DNA of 64,000 nt from Alteromonas oceanisediminis (GCF_018474025.1 NZ_JAHCTA010000001.1:372001-436000); one strand, 5' to 3'; shown: positions 8,292-16,561, numbered from the stretch's first letter. The notes: generated by a model not told the origin, from the letters alone. Made by a program: numbers and translations.

Positions 8292-8309
8292 TTGTCATGT
8301 AAATGTCAT
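8292..8309 (+). promoter_or_regulatory. Pho-box-like repeat upstream of the small protein/chrA unit
   Basis: TTGTCATGTAAATGTCAT: two 7-mers spaced by 4 bases, each one mismatch from the PhoB half-site CTGTCAT, at the correct 11-bp period. It points toward the plus-strand gene at 8357. A matching perfect site occurs before ppk in this window. PhoB control of this unit is inferred. Confidence 0.4.
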
Positions 8310-8356
8310 TAAAATCGGGTAACGTATTCATTGTTTAAATTTTAGTAACCGTTTGT

Positions 8357-8605
8357 ATGAATGCAGCAGCGCTATGGCAACAGTTATCTCATCTTCGTCG
8401 CGAGGTGCGTTCCGAAGTGCATTTGCTCGACTCCAGCAGTCAGGAAGACTGGTATGACTTGGATGAACACATCGAATCCTTAGCATCGCGCCTTCGCCAG
8501 AAGGCCGCCCAGGTCGGGGTTGCCGAAGAGCATTATTTTGTGGGTAGTGATGAGGAAATCAAGCAGCTCATCCAGCAAACAGAACACGTTAAGCAGCGCA
8601 TCTAA
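8357..8605 (+). CDS. Small conserved-looking soluble protein of unknown function
   Basis: 82 residues, charged, predicted all-helical (LSHLRREVRSEVHLL; LDEHIESLASRLRQKAAQ; DEEIKQLIQQTEHVKQRI), with no signal peptide, membrane segment or cysteine. I do not recognise a family. It starts at ATG 8357 and stops 9 bases before chrA, so the two are probably co-transcribed. The upstream region carries the Pho-box-like repeat and the divergent WYL promoter. Codon use is like its neighbours. Confidence 0.6.
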   Translation: MNAAALWQQLSHLRREVRSEVHLLDSSSQEDWYDLDEHIESLASRLRQKAAQVGVAEEHYFVGSDEEIKQLIQQTEHVKQRI

Positions 8606-8614
8606 CGGTTCATC

Positions 8615-9799
8615 ATGTACAACCCTGTTTCTATTTTTATTATTTTTTTTCGCCTGGGGTGCACATCATTCGGTGGTCCGGTGGCGCACTTAGGCTATTT
8701 CAGAGATGAGTTTATTGTGCGCCGCCAATGGATGACCGAGTCTGCGATGGCAAGCTTGATTGCGTTGTGCCAGTTTGTCCCCGGCCCGACGAGCAGTCAG
8801 GTGGGTGCAGCCATTGGTTTTCAGCGCGGTGGTTATGTCGGTGCGACCATGGCTTGGCTAGGTTTCACACTGCCCTCTGCACTACTGATGCTGTTCGCAG
8901 CAATGTTTTTTACAGGCCAAGTCGCCCCTGACACCGTACCTTGGCTACACGGGCTAAAGCTGGTTGCCGTCGCCGTCGTCGCTCATGCGCTGTGGGGAAT
9001 GCAAAAAACCTTATGTCCGACGATGGCAACACGAATGATCGCTCTGCTCAGTGCCGCTTTATTACTATTCTTCAGTAGTGCGTTAGCACATGTCGTTGTG
9101 ATCCTCATCGGCGCTGGGGTGGGCTGCGTTCTATTCAAGCCGAAAACAGCAGCGGCTATCCCCCCTGAGACAGCATTGCCTGGCTCTGCTCGCCGCACAG
9201 CCACGTTGCTGCTTGTGGTTTTTGGCACACTGTTGTTTTCGCTTCCGTTATTGACACAACACCACGCTGCCTTAAACCTGTTTGATTCATTGTTCCGAGC
9301 AGGTGCTCTGGTGTTTGGTGGAGGCCACGTGGTGTTGCCGCTGTTATCTGCGGAGTTGGTGGAAACTCAGCAGATAGACACCACACTGTTCATTTCCGGA
9401 TATGCACTAGCGCAGGCTGTGCCAGGCCCATTATTTACCTTTGCAACATTTTTAGGTGCAGCGGTGATGCCACAACATCCCATCATTGCTGGCGCCTTGG
9501 CAACGGTCGTGATTTTCTTGCCCGGTATGTTACTGCTGTTTGGCCTTTTACCTTTTTGGCAGACGCTTAGCCGTTGGCCGCGGGTTCAGGCAGGGCTAGT
9601 CGGCGTCAATGCCACCGTGGTAGGCTTGTTGCTGAGCACGCTAGTATCTCCGATCGCCACGAGCGCAATCACCTCGTGGTATGAAGTGTTGATAGCCTGC
9701 ATTGGCTTTATCGCCCTGACAGTCTTGAATGTCAGGCCGTTGATCGTGATTGCGTTAATGACCGCGTCCTATGCGGGCATTGCCACCTTTTTATATTGA
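8615..9799 (+). CDS. chrA: Chromate transporter, CHR family (ChrA-like)
   Basis: 394-residue inner-membrane protein with about ten to twelve hydrophobic segments arranged as two homologous CHR domains. The first begins FFRLGCTSFGGPVAHLGYFR with the typical CQFVPGPTSSQ motif; the second begins FRAGALVFGGGHVVLPLL with QAVPGPLFTFATF. This two-domain, roughly 400-residue form is the long-chain CHR type, which expels chromate (or takes up related oxyanions such as sulfate) by proton-linked transport. The ATG at 8615 has no strong ribosome site, which suggests coupling to the 82-residue gene just upstream. The kinase gene follows 10 bases later. Actual substrate is unproven: many CHR proteins have never been linked to chromate. 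Confidence 0.88.
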   Translation: MYNPVSIFIIFFRLGCTSFGGPVAHLGYFRDEFIVRRQWMTESAMASLIALCQFVPGPTSSQVGAAIGFQRGGYVGATMAWLGFTLPSALLMLFAAMFFTGQVAPDTVPWLHGLKLVAVAVVAHALWGMQKTLCPTMATRMIALLSAALLLFFSSALAHVVVILIGAGVGCVLFKPKTAAAIPPETALPGSARRTATLLLVVFGTLLFSLPLLTQHHAALNLFDSLFRAGALVFGGGHVVLPLLSAELVETQQIDTTLFISGYALAQAVPGPLFTFATFLGAAVMPQHPIIAGALATVVIFLPGMLLLFGLLPFWQTLSRWPRVQAGLVGVNATVVGLLLSTLVSPIATSAITSWYEVLIACIGFIALTVLNVRPLIVIALMTASYAGIATFLY

Positions 9800-9809
9800 G
9801 TAAAATATC

Positions 9810-10706
9810 GTGCAAGAACAGAAAGCATTGCTGGTTGGAATTGATGGCGGTGGTACCCACTGCAGAGCCAGCCTATTTTCAATAGACGGTCAAACCATTG
9901 CGAAAGCCAAAGCGGGTTCAGCGAACATTTCTCGCGATTTACTGACCGCCAAACATTCGATCGTAGAATCGGTTCGGCAGGTATTGGAAAAAGCAGGGGC
10001 CAAAAACCGCGATGCTATCGGCCACACCCATGTAGCGGCTGGGTTGGCGGGTTATAACGTCACAGCCTCCCAATTGGATCTTGAGCGATGGAAACACCCC
10101 TTTGCAAGCTTATCAGTGACCACTGATTTACATGCTGCAGCACACGGCGCACACGCCAGCAATGATGGTGCAGTGTTGATCGCCGGTACCGGGTCTTGCG
10201 CAGCGGCGTTAAAGTCCCACCAGTTGACGCAAATTGGTGGGCATGGTTTTTTACTCGGTGATAAGGGCAGTGGCGCGTGGTTGGGGCACGAAGCGATTAA
10301 GTTAAGCTTACTGCGTTATGATCAATTGCTCGATGATCGCTTTGAGCCGTTGAGGGCCAGCGTGTTCGACTATTTGCAAGTGTCAACCGCAATCGAATTG
10401 GTCAACACCATGATCAGTGCGGCACCTTCAGACTTCGCCAAACTAGCACCGAGCCTTTTCACGTTAGCAGACAACGGCGATACCGTTGCCAGAGAGTTGT
10501 TACAACAAGGTAGCGATTATTTGTGCAGTATCGCTCGCAGAGCACTGGTGTTGAGTGAAGGGAGTTTGTGTTTGGTCGGCGGGTTGACGCAGTCGCTGTT
10601 GCCTTATTTTTCAGCGGATATTGTCAGTCGAGTGACTCAACCCAAATATGGCGCAGAATGGGGTGCAATCCTTTGCACCCAAATGATTAATTCACAGCTG
10701 GATTAG
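9810..10706 (+). CDS. N-acetylglucosamine kinase-like protein (BadF/BcrA ATPase family)
   Basis: 298 residues beginning at GTG 9810, ten bases after chrA. ASKHA-fold kinase motifs are present: phosphate-1 loop GIDGGGTHCRASL near the N-terminus, DLHAAAHGAH (connect/phosphate-2 region), IAGTGSCAAAL and GDKGSGAWLG. This set is typical of cytosolic GlcNAc/glucosamine kinases in the BadF/BadG/BcrA/BcrD family, which phosphorylate amino sugars released from chitin or peptidoglycan. No chitin or murein genes are adjacent, so the substrate is inferred from family only. Its stop lies one base from the stop of the convergent OMP gene; no terminator hairpin separates them. Confidence 0.82.
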   Translation: MQEQKALLVGIDGGGTHCRASLFSIDGQTIAKAKAGSANISRDLLTAKHSIVESVRQVLEKAGAKNRDAIGHTHVAAGLAGYNVTASQLDLERWKHPFASLSVTTDLHAAAHGAHASNDGAVLIAGTGSCAAALKSHQLTQIGGHGFLLGDKGSGAWLGHEAIKLSLLRYDQLLDDRFEPLRASVFDYLQVSTAIELVNTMISAAPSDFAKLAPSLFTLADNGDTVARELLQQGSDYLCSIARRALVLSEGSLCLVGGLTQSLLPYFSADIVSRVTQPKYGAEWGAILCTQMINSQLD

Positions 10707-10707
10707 C

Positions 10708-11298
10708 TTAAAAGCGATATTCGATGCCTAGCGCAGCTTGCTTAAGATCGGTTGAAAATTCTGCGTCATCGAGATCTTCGATCGCGTCTCCCGTATCTAA
10801 ATCCGCGTCATACAAGGTATATTCGAATTTGACTGTCCAGTTTTGGTTAAGGACATACCCCAGACCCAACCCGGCATACATGCCTTCATCATCAAAATCG
10901 TCATTCACGCCGAGTACGCTATATTCGGTTTCGTACCACAGTTGCCCACCTTTGGCGTACACAGTAAACCTATCATTAATTGCGAAACCCGCTTTTAATC
11001 CCAAGGTGTATCCGTCGGTGTCTGCATTGGCTAAGTCATTACCATAGTCGCCAAAATCAACGTAGCTACCTTCGACTGCAAAATACTCGTTGAAGCTATA
11101 GCCAAGGTTGAATTGATAAGCATCTTTGTCATCATCAAATTCATCGTCACCGTCAACGCGCAGCCACCCATAACTTGCTCCCACGTAAGCGCCTTTTAAG
11201 TAGCTATCGTCACCCACGCTTTGGGCATGTGCCGAGTTTAAAGCAAAGCCAGAGGCCGACAAGGTCATTATCAGTGCTGAAAGTGTGCGTAATTTCAT
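10708..11298 (-). CDS. Outer-membrane beta-barrel protein (OmpA-like/OMP_b-brl family)
   Basis: 196 residues. A signal peptide (MKLRTLSALIMTLSASGFALNSAHA, cleavage near 25) is followed by eight alternating-hydrophobicity strands (for example GAYVGASYGWLRV, YQFNLGYSF, FAVEGSYVDFG, YTLGLKAGF, FTVYAKGGQLWY, MYAGLGLGYVL, WTVKFEYTLYD) and the final strand AALGIEYRF. The terminal Phe is the usual BAM recognition signal. Loops are very acidic (DGDDEFDDDKD, NDDFDDEG), suggesting cation binding or marine adaptation. Size fits an eight-strand barrel without the peptidoglycan-binding OmpA C-domain. A ribosome site (AGGAGAT) precedes the start. Specific role unknown. Confidence 0.85.
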   Translation of the reverse strand: MKLRTLSALIMTLSASGFALNSAHAQSVGDDSYLKGAYVGASYGWLRVDGDDEFDDDKDAYQFNLGYSFNEYFAVEGSYVDFGDYGNDLANADTDGYTLGLKAGFAINDRFTVYAKGGQLWYETEYSVLGVNDDFDDEGMYAGLGLGYVLNQNWTVKFEYTLYDADLDTGDAIEDLDDAEFSTDLKQAALGIEYRF

Positions 11299-11829
11299 TG
11301 TTCTATATCTCCTAATCTACTTCGATTGAAACTGTGAGCCATTCCATTGGATCAGCTCATTACGTTTTTGCAGTAACCAAATAACGTGCCAGCCTAATTT
11401 TTAATCGATCCTGCCTAATTATTGATTATTTACTGTGCAAAACTCGCTGAAAAATTCAAACAAATTCTATTTTTATTCATTAATATCAATACGATACAAT
11501 ATTTTTAAAGCCATTTGCCTGATGACATTGTGGAATATTTCGGTATGACGAAAAAATTACTCGGCGGCGTGTAAAGATGAAATACACAGCGGACAGGATT
11601 GGATGTATTTACGTAAAACGTGTAGCAACTTGAGGGATGGTTCAATGAACCAAAGTTCGTATCTCATTGTTTTTCAATAGTGTATTCATTTAGAGACGTG
11701 ACCGTTTAATTAGTTTCCTTTAAGCGGGTGCACTGGCGCGGTATTTGCTGTTAACACGCTACTAAGAAAATAAATAAGATACTGCGCCTGTGTTCAGGCG
11801 GAGTGGAATACTTAACAGGGAGAACATCC
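11299..11829. other. 531-bp intergenic region, divergent promoters
   Basis: AT-rich gap between the OMP gene (minus) and the PEP-CTERM-like gene (plus). No convincing coding frame, RNA gene or repeat is seen. It must hold both promoters, and its length suggests additional regulator sites or an unrecognised small RNA. A clear ribosome site, CAGGGAGAAC, precedes the ATG at 11830. Confidence 0.5.
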
Positions 11830-13017
11830 ATGCGTACTTATGCTCTAGCTGCGGCTTTATCCTCGGCTTTAACCTCACTATCGATGTCTGCGAACGCCAT
11901 CCTTATTGAGACAGACAATGTGCTGCCGATTAAAAACACCATCACGTCGAAACAGATGATTATCGAACGCTCGGTAGATGTTGCCGCGTCAACCGTCATT
12001 GACGACCTATTCTCGTCCAATGACATGAGTGCATTGATGAACTTTTCCCACAGCAACTATTTTTCAGCGCCCACGGCTGTTTTACATTCACCGCAACAAT
12101 CGGTTCAACAAGCCGATACAGACTGGTCGCAAACAAACTCAGCTGCTCGTCGCCATGGCATAACAGGCAGCATGAATTCATCTCTGTTTAGTCGCATATT
12201 ACCGATTGAATCCCGTACAGGGCATGCTGCACCGGGTCAGACCGATCAACAAAAAGTGACTGACAAGAAAACGGGTTCTGGCGTCACATTGCGTGAGTTT
12301 ATGATCGCTAAAACACCGGCATTGAAAGGTTCAAGTCAAGGCACAATGAGTGCTCTTGCTCCGACAGTCCCCCAAGAGTCAAGTGATGTCGCGGTTGTGG
12401 CTCAAAACGCTCTCTCAGTGCCATCCAGTCAGGTGGGAACAGATGTTGGTGATGTAGGTCCAATCTTTACTGATGAGCTCGATAGTGTCGTTAATGAGGT
12501 GAGCAATAGTGTGGTTAGTGAGGTGAACAATGTGGTTCAATCGGCCAATACATCGGACGTCAAGCAGGTTAATAGTCCAATAAAACAAGCGCCCGTTTTA
12601 CCGACTCAGTCTAATCTGCTGAACGAGGCACCGTTGATATCTCAGCCACAAAATGAAGCACCGGTGATATCTGGGCCGCAGGTGATTACTCAAAATGCCC
12701 CCTTGCGCGATCCTGTTGGTGTCATTTCAGGTTTAACTCCCTCTTCACAAGATGCTTTAGACAGCTTAACCGTCGAGCCAATGATTACGGTTCCCGAGAG
12801 CGACACTTTATTGGGTGCAAACGACGTGACCACACCATCTGGCCCGGCATTTTTTGACGAAAACAACAATCGCCAAGCTTCGGCCGAGGTTGCAGCAGTG
12901 AATGTTAACGAACCTTCGTCAATATTGCTCATGTCGCTATTTCTATCTGCCATGGTCGTGGTAAGTAAAATGATGGGTAGCCGCGAACCGGAATTGAAAC
13001 AAAGCCGCACCGCCTAG
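11830..13017 (+). CDS. Secreted low-complexity protein with a PEP-CTERM-like tail
   Basis: 395 residues from ATG 11830 (GGGAG seven bases upstream). A signal peptide, MRTYALAAALSSALTSLSMSANA, is followed by about 330 residues of Ser/Thr/Val/Gln/Pro-rich, probably disordered sequence without cysteine, including the imperfect repeat NEAPLISQPQ / NEAPVISGPQ. The C-terminus is tripartite: NEPSS, a hydrophobic stretch (ILLMSLFLSAMVVV) and a basic tail (KMMGSREPELKQSR). That is the plan of exosortase substrates (VPEPSS-TM-Arg), though the motif is NEPSS and not PEP, so sorting is a hypothesis. No exosortase gene is in the window. The protein may be a matrix or surface factor. It is followed by a GC-rich stem-loop at 13029-13052. 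Confidence 0.65.
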   Translation: MRTYALAAALSSALTSLSMSANAILIETDNVLPIKNTITSKQMIIERSVDVAASTVIDDLFSSNDMSALMNFSHSNYFSAPTAVLHSPQQSVQQADTDWSQTNSAARRHGITGSMNSSLFSRILPIESRTGHAAPGQTDQQKVTDKKTGSGVTLREFMIAKTPALKGSSQGTMSALAPTVPQESSDVAVVAQNALSVPSSQVGTDVGDVGPIFTDELDSVVNEVSNSVVSEVNNVVQSANTSDVKQVNSPIKQAPVLPTQSNLLNEAPLISQPQNEAPVISGPQVITQNAPLRDPVGVISGLTPSSQDALDSLTVEPMITVPESDTLLGANDVTTPSGPAFFDENNNRQASAEVAAVNVNEPSSILLMSLFLSAMVVVSKMMGSREPELKQSRTA

Positions 13018-13028
13018 TAATGGCTGGC

Positions 13029-13052
13029 GCAGGTTGGCTTTTGCTAACCTGC
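13029..13052 (+). terminator. Stem-loop after the PEP-CTERM-like gene
   Basis: GCAGGTTGGC pairs with GCTAACCTGC (9 of 10 pairs) around a TTTT loop, 12 bases after the stop codon. No run of T follows, so intrinsic termination is uncertain; it may protect the 3' end. Confidence 0.45.
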
Positions 13053-13164
13053 GACTGGCAACTCCAATGTGCTTCAGCCCTTGGCGATTATCTTTCTCAT
13101 CCCGGTAGAGTATTCACTTGTAATCCCACACTTCATTTAGTAGTTTTAGCATTAAAATAACACA

Positions 13165-13288
13165 AGAGTGTGTTGATCTTTACGGTACAAATTTCGTTCA
13201 ATTCCATGGCTTGCGGCTGAGGAAAGAGGATTGAACCCTGTGGGCAGCGCTTAGTGTAAAAATGCACCGCGAAGATCAACATGCTCTA
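13165..13288. repeat. 124-bp element with inverted-repeat ends, related to the 24036 palindrome
   Basis: The left end AGAGTGTGTTGATCTTTACGG and the right end (ACCGCGAAGATCAACATGCT plus CTA) are imperfect inverted repeats (about 18 of 22 matches) and closely match the arms of the perfect palindrome at 24036-24091. About 75 bp of unrelated sequence separates them. It lies in the promoter region of the CheX-REC gene and could be a MITE-like or REP-like repeat. Confidence 0.6.
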
Positions 13289-13304
13289 AAATCATGGAAG
13301 TGCT

Positions 13305-14252
13305 ATGTCTGTTGATACCCTCTATAAAGTTGCTCTCTACCCTTTTATCACTGAATCCATTGCCAGCCTAAAAGCGATGACGAATCTCACCGGTACCGCT
13401 GGTGAAGCCTTTATGGATAACGTCGATGATTTTCGCTTTAAAGGCTACGCGGTGTGTTCTGATGTAAAAGGCTCACTCGATGGGGTGATCATGATGCACC
13501 ATTACCCCGAAACCGCCATTGCTATCGGCAATTCAGTGTGTGAGAACATGTTTGGTGAAACTTACAACCATACTGAGATCAATGAAGATTTGAGCCATGC
13601 GTTAGCCGAATGGGGTAACACGATTGTGGGTCGCTCTACGGATTTGCACGGTCGCTACAATCTTAACTACGACTTTTCTGCACCCTATTTTGTGCAGGAC
13701 ACAACGGATATGGATAAATTTCTGGTCGGTGTGAAAGAAGTGGTTACTGTACCCATTACGGTTGACGGTGTCGGGCGTTATTATTTTAACCTGCTGGTGC
13801 GCGGTGTCGATTATCAAAATGTGGGTAAGGAGGCCAGAGAACAAAGCCAAGGGATCACTAATCAACATACTAACGATCTGCCGAAATCGGCTAAGATATT
13901 GTTGGTTGATGACAGTGCAATGATCCGCAAAGCGTTGAAGCGCTACCTCAGTCAACTCGGCTATGACAATATCATCGAAGCCGATGATGGTTCAGTCGCC
14001 GTTGAAAAAGTGAAAAACGAATCGCCGGATTTTATGTTCATGGATGTCGTTATGGGTGAAATGAACGGTGATAAAGCCTTGGCAGCGATTCGTGACATGG
14101 GCTCAGATGTGCCGGTTGTCATGCTGTCGTCGGTAACCGATAAAAACTTAGTTGATGCGTGTAAATCGCATGGTGTTTCTGGCTTTATCTTTAAACCGAT
14201 TCAAGCTGACAGTGGCGCGCAAACTATTGCAGATTACTTAAAAATCGCTTAA
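13305..14252 (+). CDS. CheX-like phosphatase domain fused to a response-regulator receiver
   Basis: 315 residues, cytosolic. Residues 1-165 resemble CheX/CheC-type chemotaxis phosphatases (AIAIGNSVCENMFG, then INEDLSHALAEWGNTIVGR, where the conserved E-N pair is used for dephosphorylation). Residues 193-315 are a complete receiver domain: acidic pocket LLVDDSAM, phospho-acceptor Asp 247 (MFMDVVMGEMNG), VVMLSS and the FKPI lysine. There is no output DNA-binding domain, so it probably acts like CheY, with its own phosphatase attached to set signal lifetime. No chemotaxis genes are near. The upstream promoter region contains the repeat at 13165-13288. A strong stem-loop follows at 14266-14291. 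Confidence 0.75.
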   Translation: MSVDTLYKVALYPFITESIASLKAMTNLTGTAGEAFMDNVDDFRFKGYAVCSDVKGSLDGVIMMHHYPETAIAIGNSVCENMFGETYNHTEINEDLSHALAEWGNTIVGRSTDLHGRYNLNYDFSAPYFVQDTTDMDKFLVGVKEVVTVPITVDGVGRYYFNLLVRGVDYQNVGKEAREQSQGITNQHTNDLPKSAKILLVDDSAMIRKALKRYLSQLGYDNIIEADDGSVAVEKVKNESPDFMFMDVVMGEMNGDKALAAIRDMGSDVPVVMLSSVTDKNLVDACKSHGVSGFIFKPIQADSGAQTIADYLKIA

Positions 14253-14265
14253 CTCCTACACGACA

Positions 14266-14291
14266 TGGCCCGGCGCTCAAACGCCGGGCCA
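14266..14291. terminator. Bidirectional terminator hairpin
   Basis: TGGCCCGGCG and CGCCGGGCCA form a perfect 10-bp stem with a 6-base loop between the convergent CheX-REC gene (ends 14252) and the coiled-coil gene (ends 14312). The U-tract is poor on both strands. Confidence 0.6.
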
Positions 14292-14311
14292 CTACGTCAC
14301 GCAATACCTCA

Positions 14312-15226
14312 TCAGAAATCGTAGACCGTTGCACTGGCCAGTAATTCAGAGGGAGTGAGTTTCTCTTGCACGCATTGCTTTACCTTCGGCTCAGTGAACA
14401 CGTAGATCCTGTCTTGCGATTTTTGCTCTTGATTCATATGAAAGCCGTGCAAAACAAAGGTGATATGTTCATCGTCTGGCAGTGCTCTGAGCCCCGCACC
14501 GAAGCGACATAACGTATCGGCAATACCGTCTTCGAACGCCGCGAGAAAGGCTTTGTTAGCTTGTTGTTGAGCCTGCTTTTGTTTCTCAATCTGCTGTTGC
14601 TGCTCGGTTTCAATGGTATTTGCGTAGTCGGCAATTTTCTGATTACGCTTGTGCAACTCCGCCAACTCTTCTTCCAACTCATCAATTTCATTCTGAATAT
14701 CAGTGCGGCGTTCGTCGGACGCTGTGTTTAATTCAAAATTCAAGTCGCGTTTACGTCGTTCCAGCTCTCTCATTTCCCACGTCACCTCGCGCGCTTCTGA
14801 ACGCACATCACGTAATTGCTCGTTGGAACGTCGAAACGCGCGCTCGACCTCTTCGACGGTATCTTCGAAAGCTTGTTGCCATTCATCATGAATTTCGATG
14901 CTGAAGTGCTGGTCATCGCCTCCTACGATAATGGGTGGCATGGGCGCTTCTGGTGCTCTTGGAATAAAGCGTCTCAGATCAAGATCCAATCCCCACGAGC
15001 CTCGCGAGGTATTCACCGTGAATATCACTCCCTGCTTGGCCAAATAGCGTGTTTGAACACTTCTAAAACGAATGGCTTCATCGCGACTCGTCTGCTTCAA
15101 CGTGGTTGTCAGCACGCTGTTCATGACTTCAAGTTCTTTCGACAACGCTTGATAATCGGTGGCGCTGAAGGCACTCAACGTGGTACACAGTGCTGCGATG
15201 CCAGCCATTAACTTTATATTTCTCAT
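14312..15226 (-). CDS. Exported coiled-coil protein of the ECF sigma operon
   Basis: 304 residues with a signal peptide (MRNIKLMAGIAALCTTLSAFSA). Residues 115-225 form a long charged coiled coil (EVERAFRRSNEQLRDVRSEAREV; IQNEIDELEEELAELHKRNQKI) with a Gln-rich end. The N-terminal part has RYLAKQGVIFTVNTSRGSWG, and the C-terminal part returns to a folded segment (ITFVLHGFHMN..RIYVFTEPKVKQC). It is the last gene of a three-gene operon after an ECF sigma factor and an anti-sigma factor, 11 bases behind the latter, so it is probably the periplasmic effector or sensor of that pathway. I do not recognise a named family. A single Cys pair (mature region) is possible. Confidence 0.7.
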   Translation of the reverse strand: MRNIKLMAGIAALCTTLSAFSATDYQALSKELEVMNSVLTTTLKQTSRDEAIRFRSVQTRYLAKQGVIFTVNTSRGSWGLDLDLRRFIPRAPEAPMPPIIVGGDDQHFSIEIHDEWQQAFEDTVEEVERAFRRSNEQLRDVRSEAREVTWEMRELERRKRDLNFELNTASDERRTDIQNEIDELEEELAELHKRNQKIADYANTIETEQQQQIEKQKQAQQQANKAFLAAFEDGIADTLCRFGAGLRALPDDEHITFVLHGFHMNQEQKSQDRIYVFTEPKVKQCVQEKLTPSELLASATVYDF

Positions 15227-15237
15227 GCTTGTTACTC

Positions 15238-15942
15238 CTACTCTTCATTCGGTAATACGCTGCCATTTGACGATGGCGTCGATTGCTGTAAAGGGATCCC
15301 GTTTTGGGTATAAATTTCTTGTTGTAAGTTATTTAATTGCCGCGCATAAAACAGTTGGTCATCGTCACGTTGTTGATTAATAAACTGGATCAATTCTGCG
15401 AAGTCTTCTCGCCTTTCCTGGCGACTGGATGACAACAAATATTCAGTGAGTTGAGCACCGTTTTGTTGTTGTTGCTTTTGTAATGCAGCAACATATTGTT
15501 CGAACAGCGCTTGATTGGTTTGCTGATAATCGGCGAGTCGTGCCTGAACCAATTGATCGACAGACTCTGCTGTCATCGTGGGCTTGTTGTTCAGTGAAAA
15601 CCCTGCCAGCAGTCTGCCGTTTTCCACTTGTATACTGAAATTAGTGAGTGAAATGGCCATCGCCAGTATTGAGAACACAACGGCTGCAGTTGGCATGAAT
15701 TGCCACTTCCCGCCTTCGTGCCGAGTTTGATGATGCGGAACAAACGATGCTTGTTTATCCCATGCTGGCGGGGTTTGCCCTGTAAATTGCAGAGCGCAAA
15801 CATCCAACGCATTTGATTGTTCGACACGCGCAGCAAAGTCAGCATCTGCGACACACAGCGCTTCGAACGCCTGACGTTGCTGCTCGTTTAACTGCCCATC
15901 CATCCAGGCCGACAGTAGTGTGATTTTGTCTTGCTCAGACAT
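15238..15942 (-). CDS. Transmembrane anti-sigma factor
   Basis: 234 residues. The N-terminal 45 residues (LLSAWMDGQLNEQQRQAFEALC) match the anti-sigma domain of zinc-free RseA/FecR-type inhibitors that hold an ECF sigma factor at the membrane. One transmembrane helix (about residues 82-102, FMPTAAVVFSILAMAISLTNF) leads to a periplasmic helical region (about 105-234) rich in Gln. The start overlaps the sigma gene by 8 bases, which is the normal coupling of sigma/anti-sigma pairs. The periplasmic part likely senses envelope stress and may contact the downstream coiled-coil protein; this is inference from gene order. Confidence 0.78.
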   Translation of the reverse strand: MSEQDKITLLSAWMDGQLNEQQRQAFEALCVADADFAARVEQSNALDVCALQFTGQTPPAWDKQASFVPHHQTRHEGGKWQFMPTAAVVFSILAMAISLTNFSIQVENGRLLAGFSLNNKPTMTAESVDQLVQARLADYQQTNQALFEQYVAALQKQQQQNGAQLTEYLLSSSRQERREDFAELIQFINQQRDDDQLFYARQLNNLQQEIYTQNGIPLQQSTPSSNGSVLPNEE

Positions 15943-16483
15943 ACTCTACCTCCAAACTCTGTTTCAATTTAGCCAATGCGCTGTACAGCCGAGACTTCAC
16001 CGTATTGGACGACAAGCCCATCTGGTCGGCAATTTCGTCAAAGGTAAATTGCCCGAAGTACTTTAATTCAACCACCGCTCGCTGATTGACAGGTAATGAT
16101 TGCATCGCCTGCATCAAATGACGTTGTGACTGATCGCCCATCATCGCAACTTCCGGCGTTAAGCCTGGGTCTTGCTCGCTCACATCTGGGCACTCATCTA
16201 AACTCACTAATGGCCTTTTACGCCGATAAAACTCGATACAACGAAAATGCGCAATGCGGAATAACCAGCTTTTGAACGCGCCAGTTCCCTGATAGCTCGA
16301 TAGATTCCTGAACACCGAAATGAAAATATCCTGCATCAAATCAGCTGCATCATGATGGCTGCCCGTCATGCGAACGCCGTAGTGGTAAACCGACTTTTCA
16401 TACCGGTTAATCAAGCTAAACCATGCCGACTTGTTACCAGCCAACGCTTTCGCTATGAGCTTTTCATCACTTTTTTCAAACAC
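15935..16483 (-). CDS. RNA polymerase ECF sigma factor (sigma-70 family, RpoE-like)
   Basis: 182 residues with the two ECF regions. Sigma-2 is at about 20-90 (LINRYEKSVYHYGVRMTGSHHDAADLMQDIFISVF, then FKSWLFRIAHFRCIEFYRR). Sigma-4 is at about 125-178 (LPVNQRAVVELKYFGQFTFDEIADQMGLSSNTVKSRLYSALAKL). Region 3 is missing, as in all ECF factors. It heads the operon with the anti-sigma factor (8-base overlap) and an exported coiled-coil protein, so it probably directs a cell-envelope response and transcribes its own operon. The true target set cannot be read from this window. Confidence 0.9.
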   Translation of the reverse strand: MFEKSDEKLIAKALAGNKSAWFSLINRYEKSVYHYGVRMTGSHHDAADLMQDIFISVFRNLSSYQGTGAFKSWLFRIAHFRCIEFYRRKRPLVSLDECPDVSEQDPGLTPEVAMMGDQSQRHLMQAMQSLPVNQRAVVELKYFGQFTFDEIADQMGLSSNTVKSRLYSALAKLKQSLEVEYV

Positions 16484-16561
16484 GCGAGGGTTCCATCATT
16501 TCGCTTATGTCACTAAAGTCGAGGCAAGGCTTAAAAAAGTTTGCTGCAGGCAAAAAATTTT

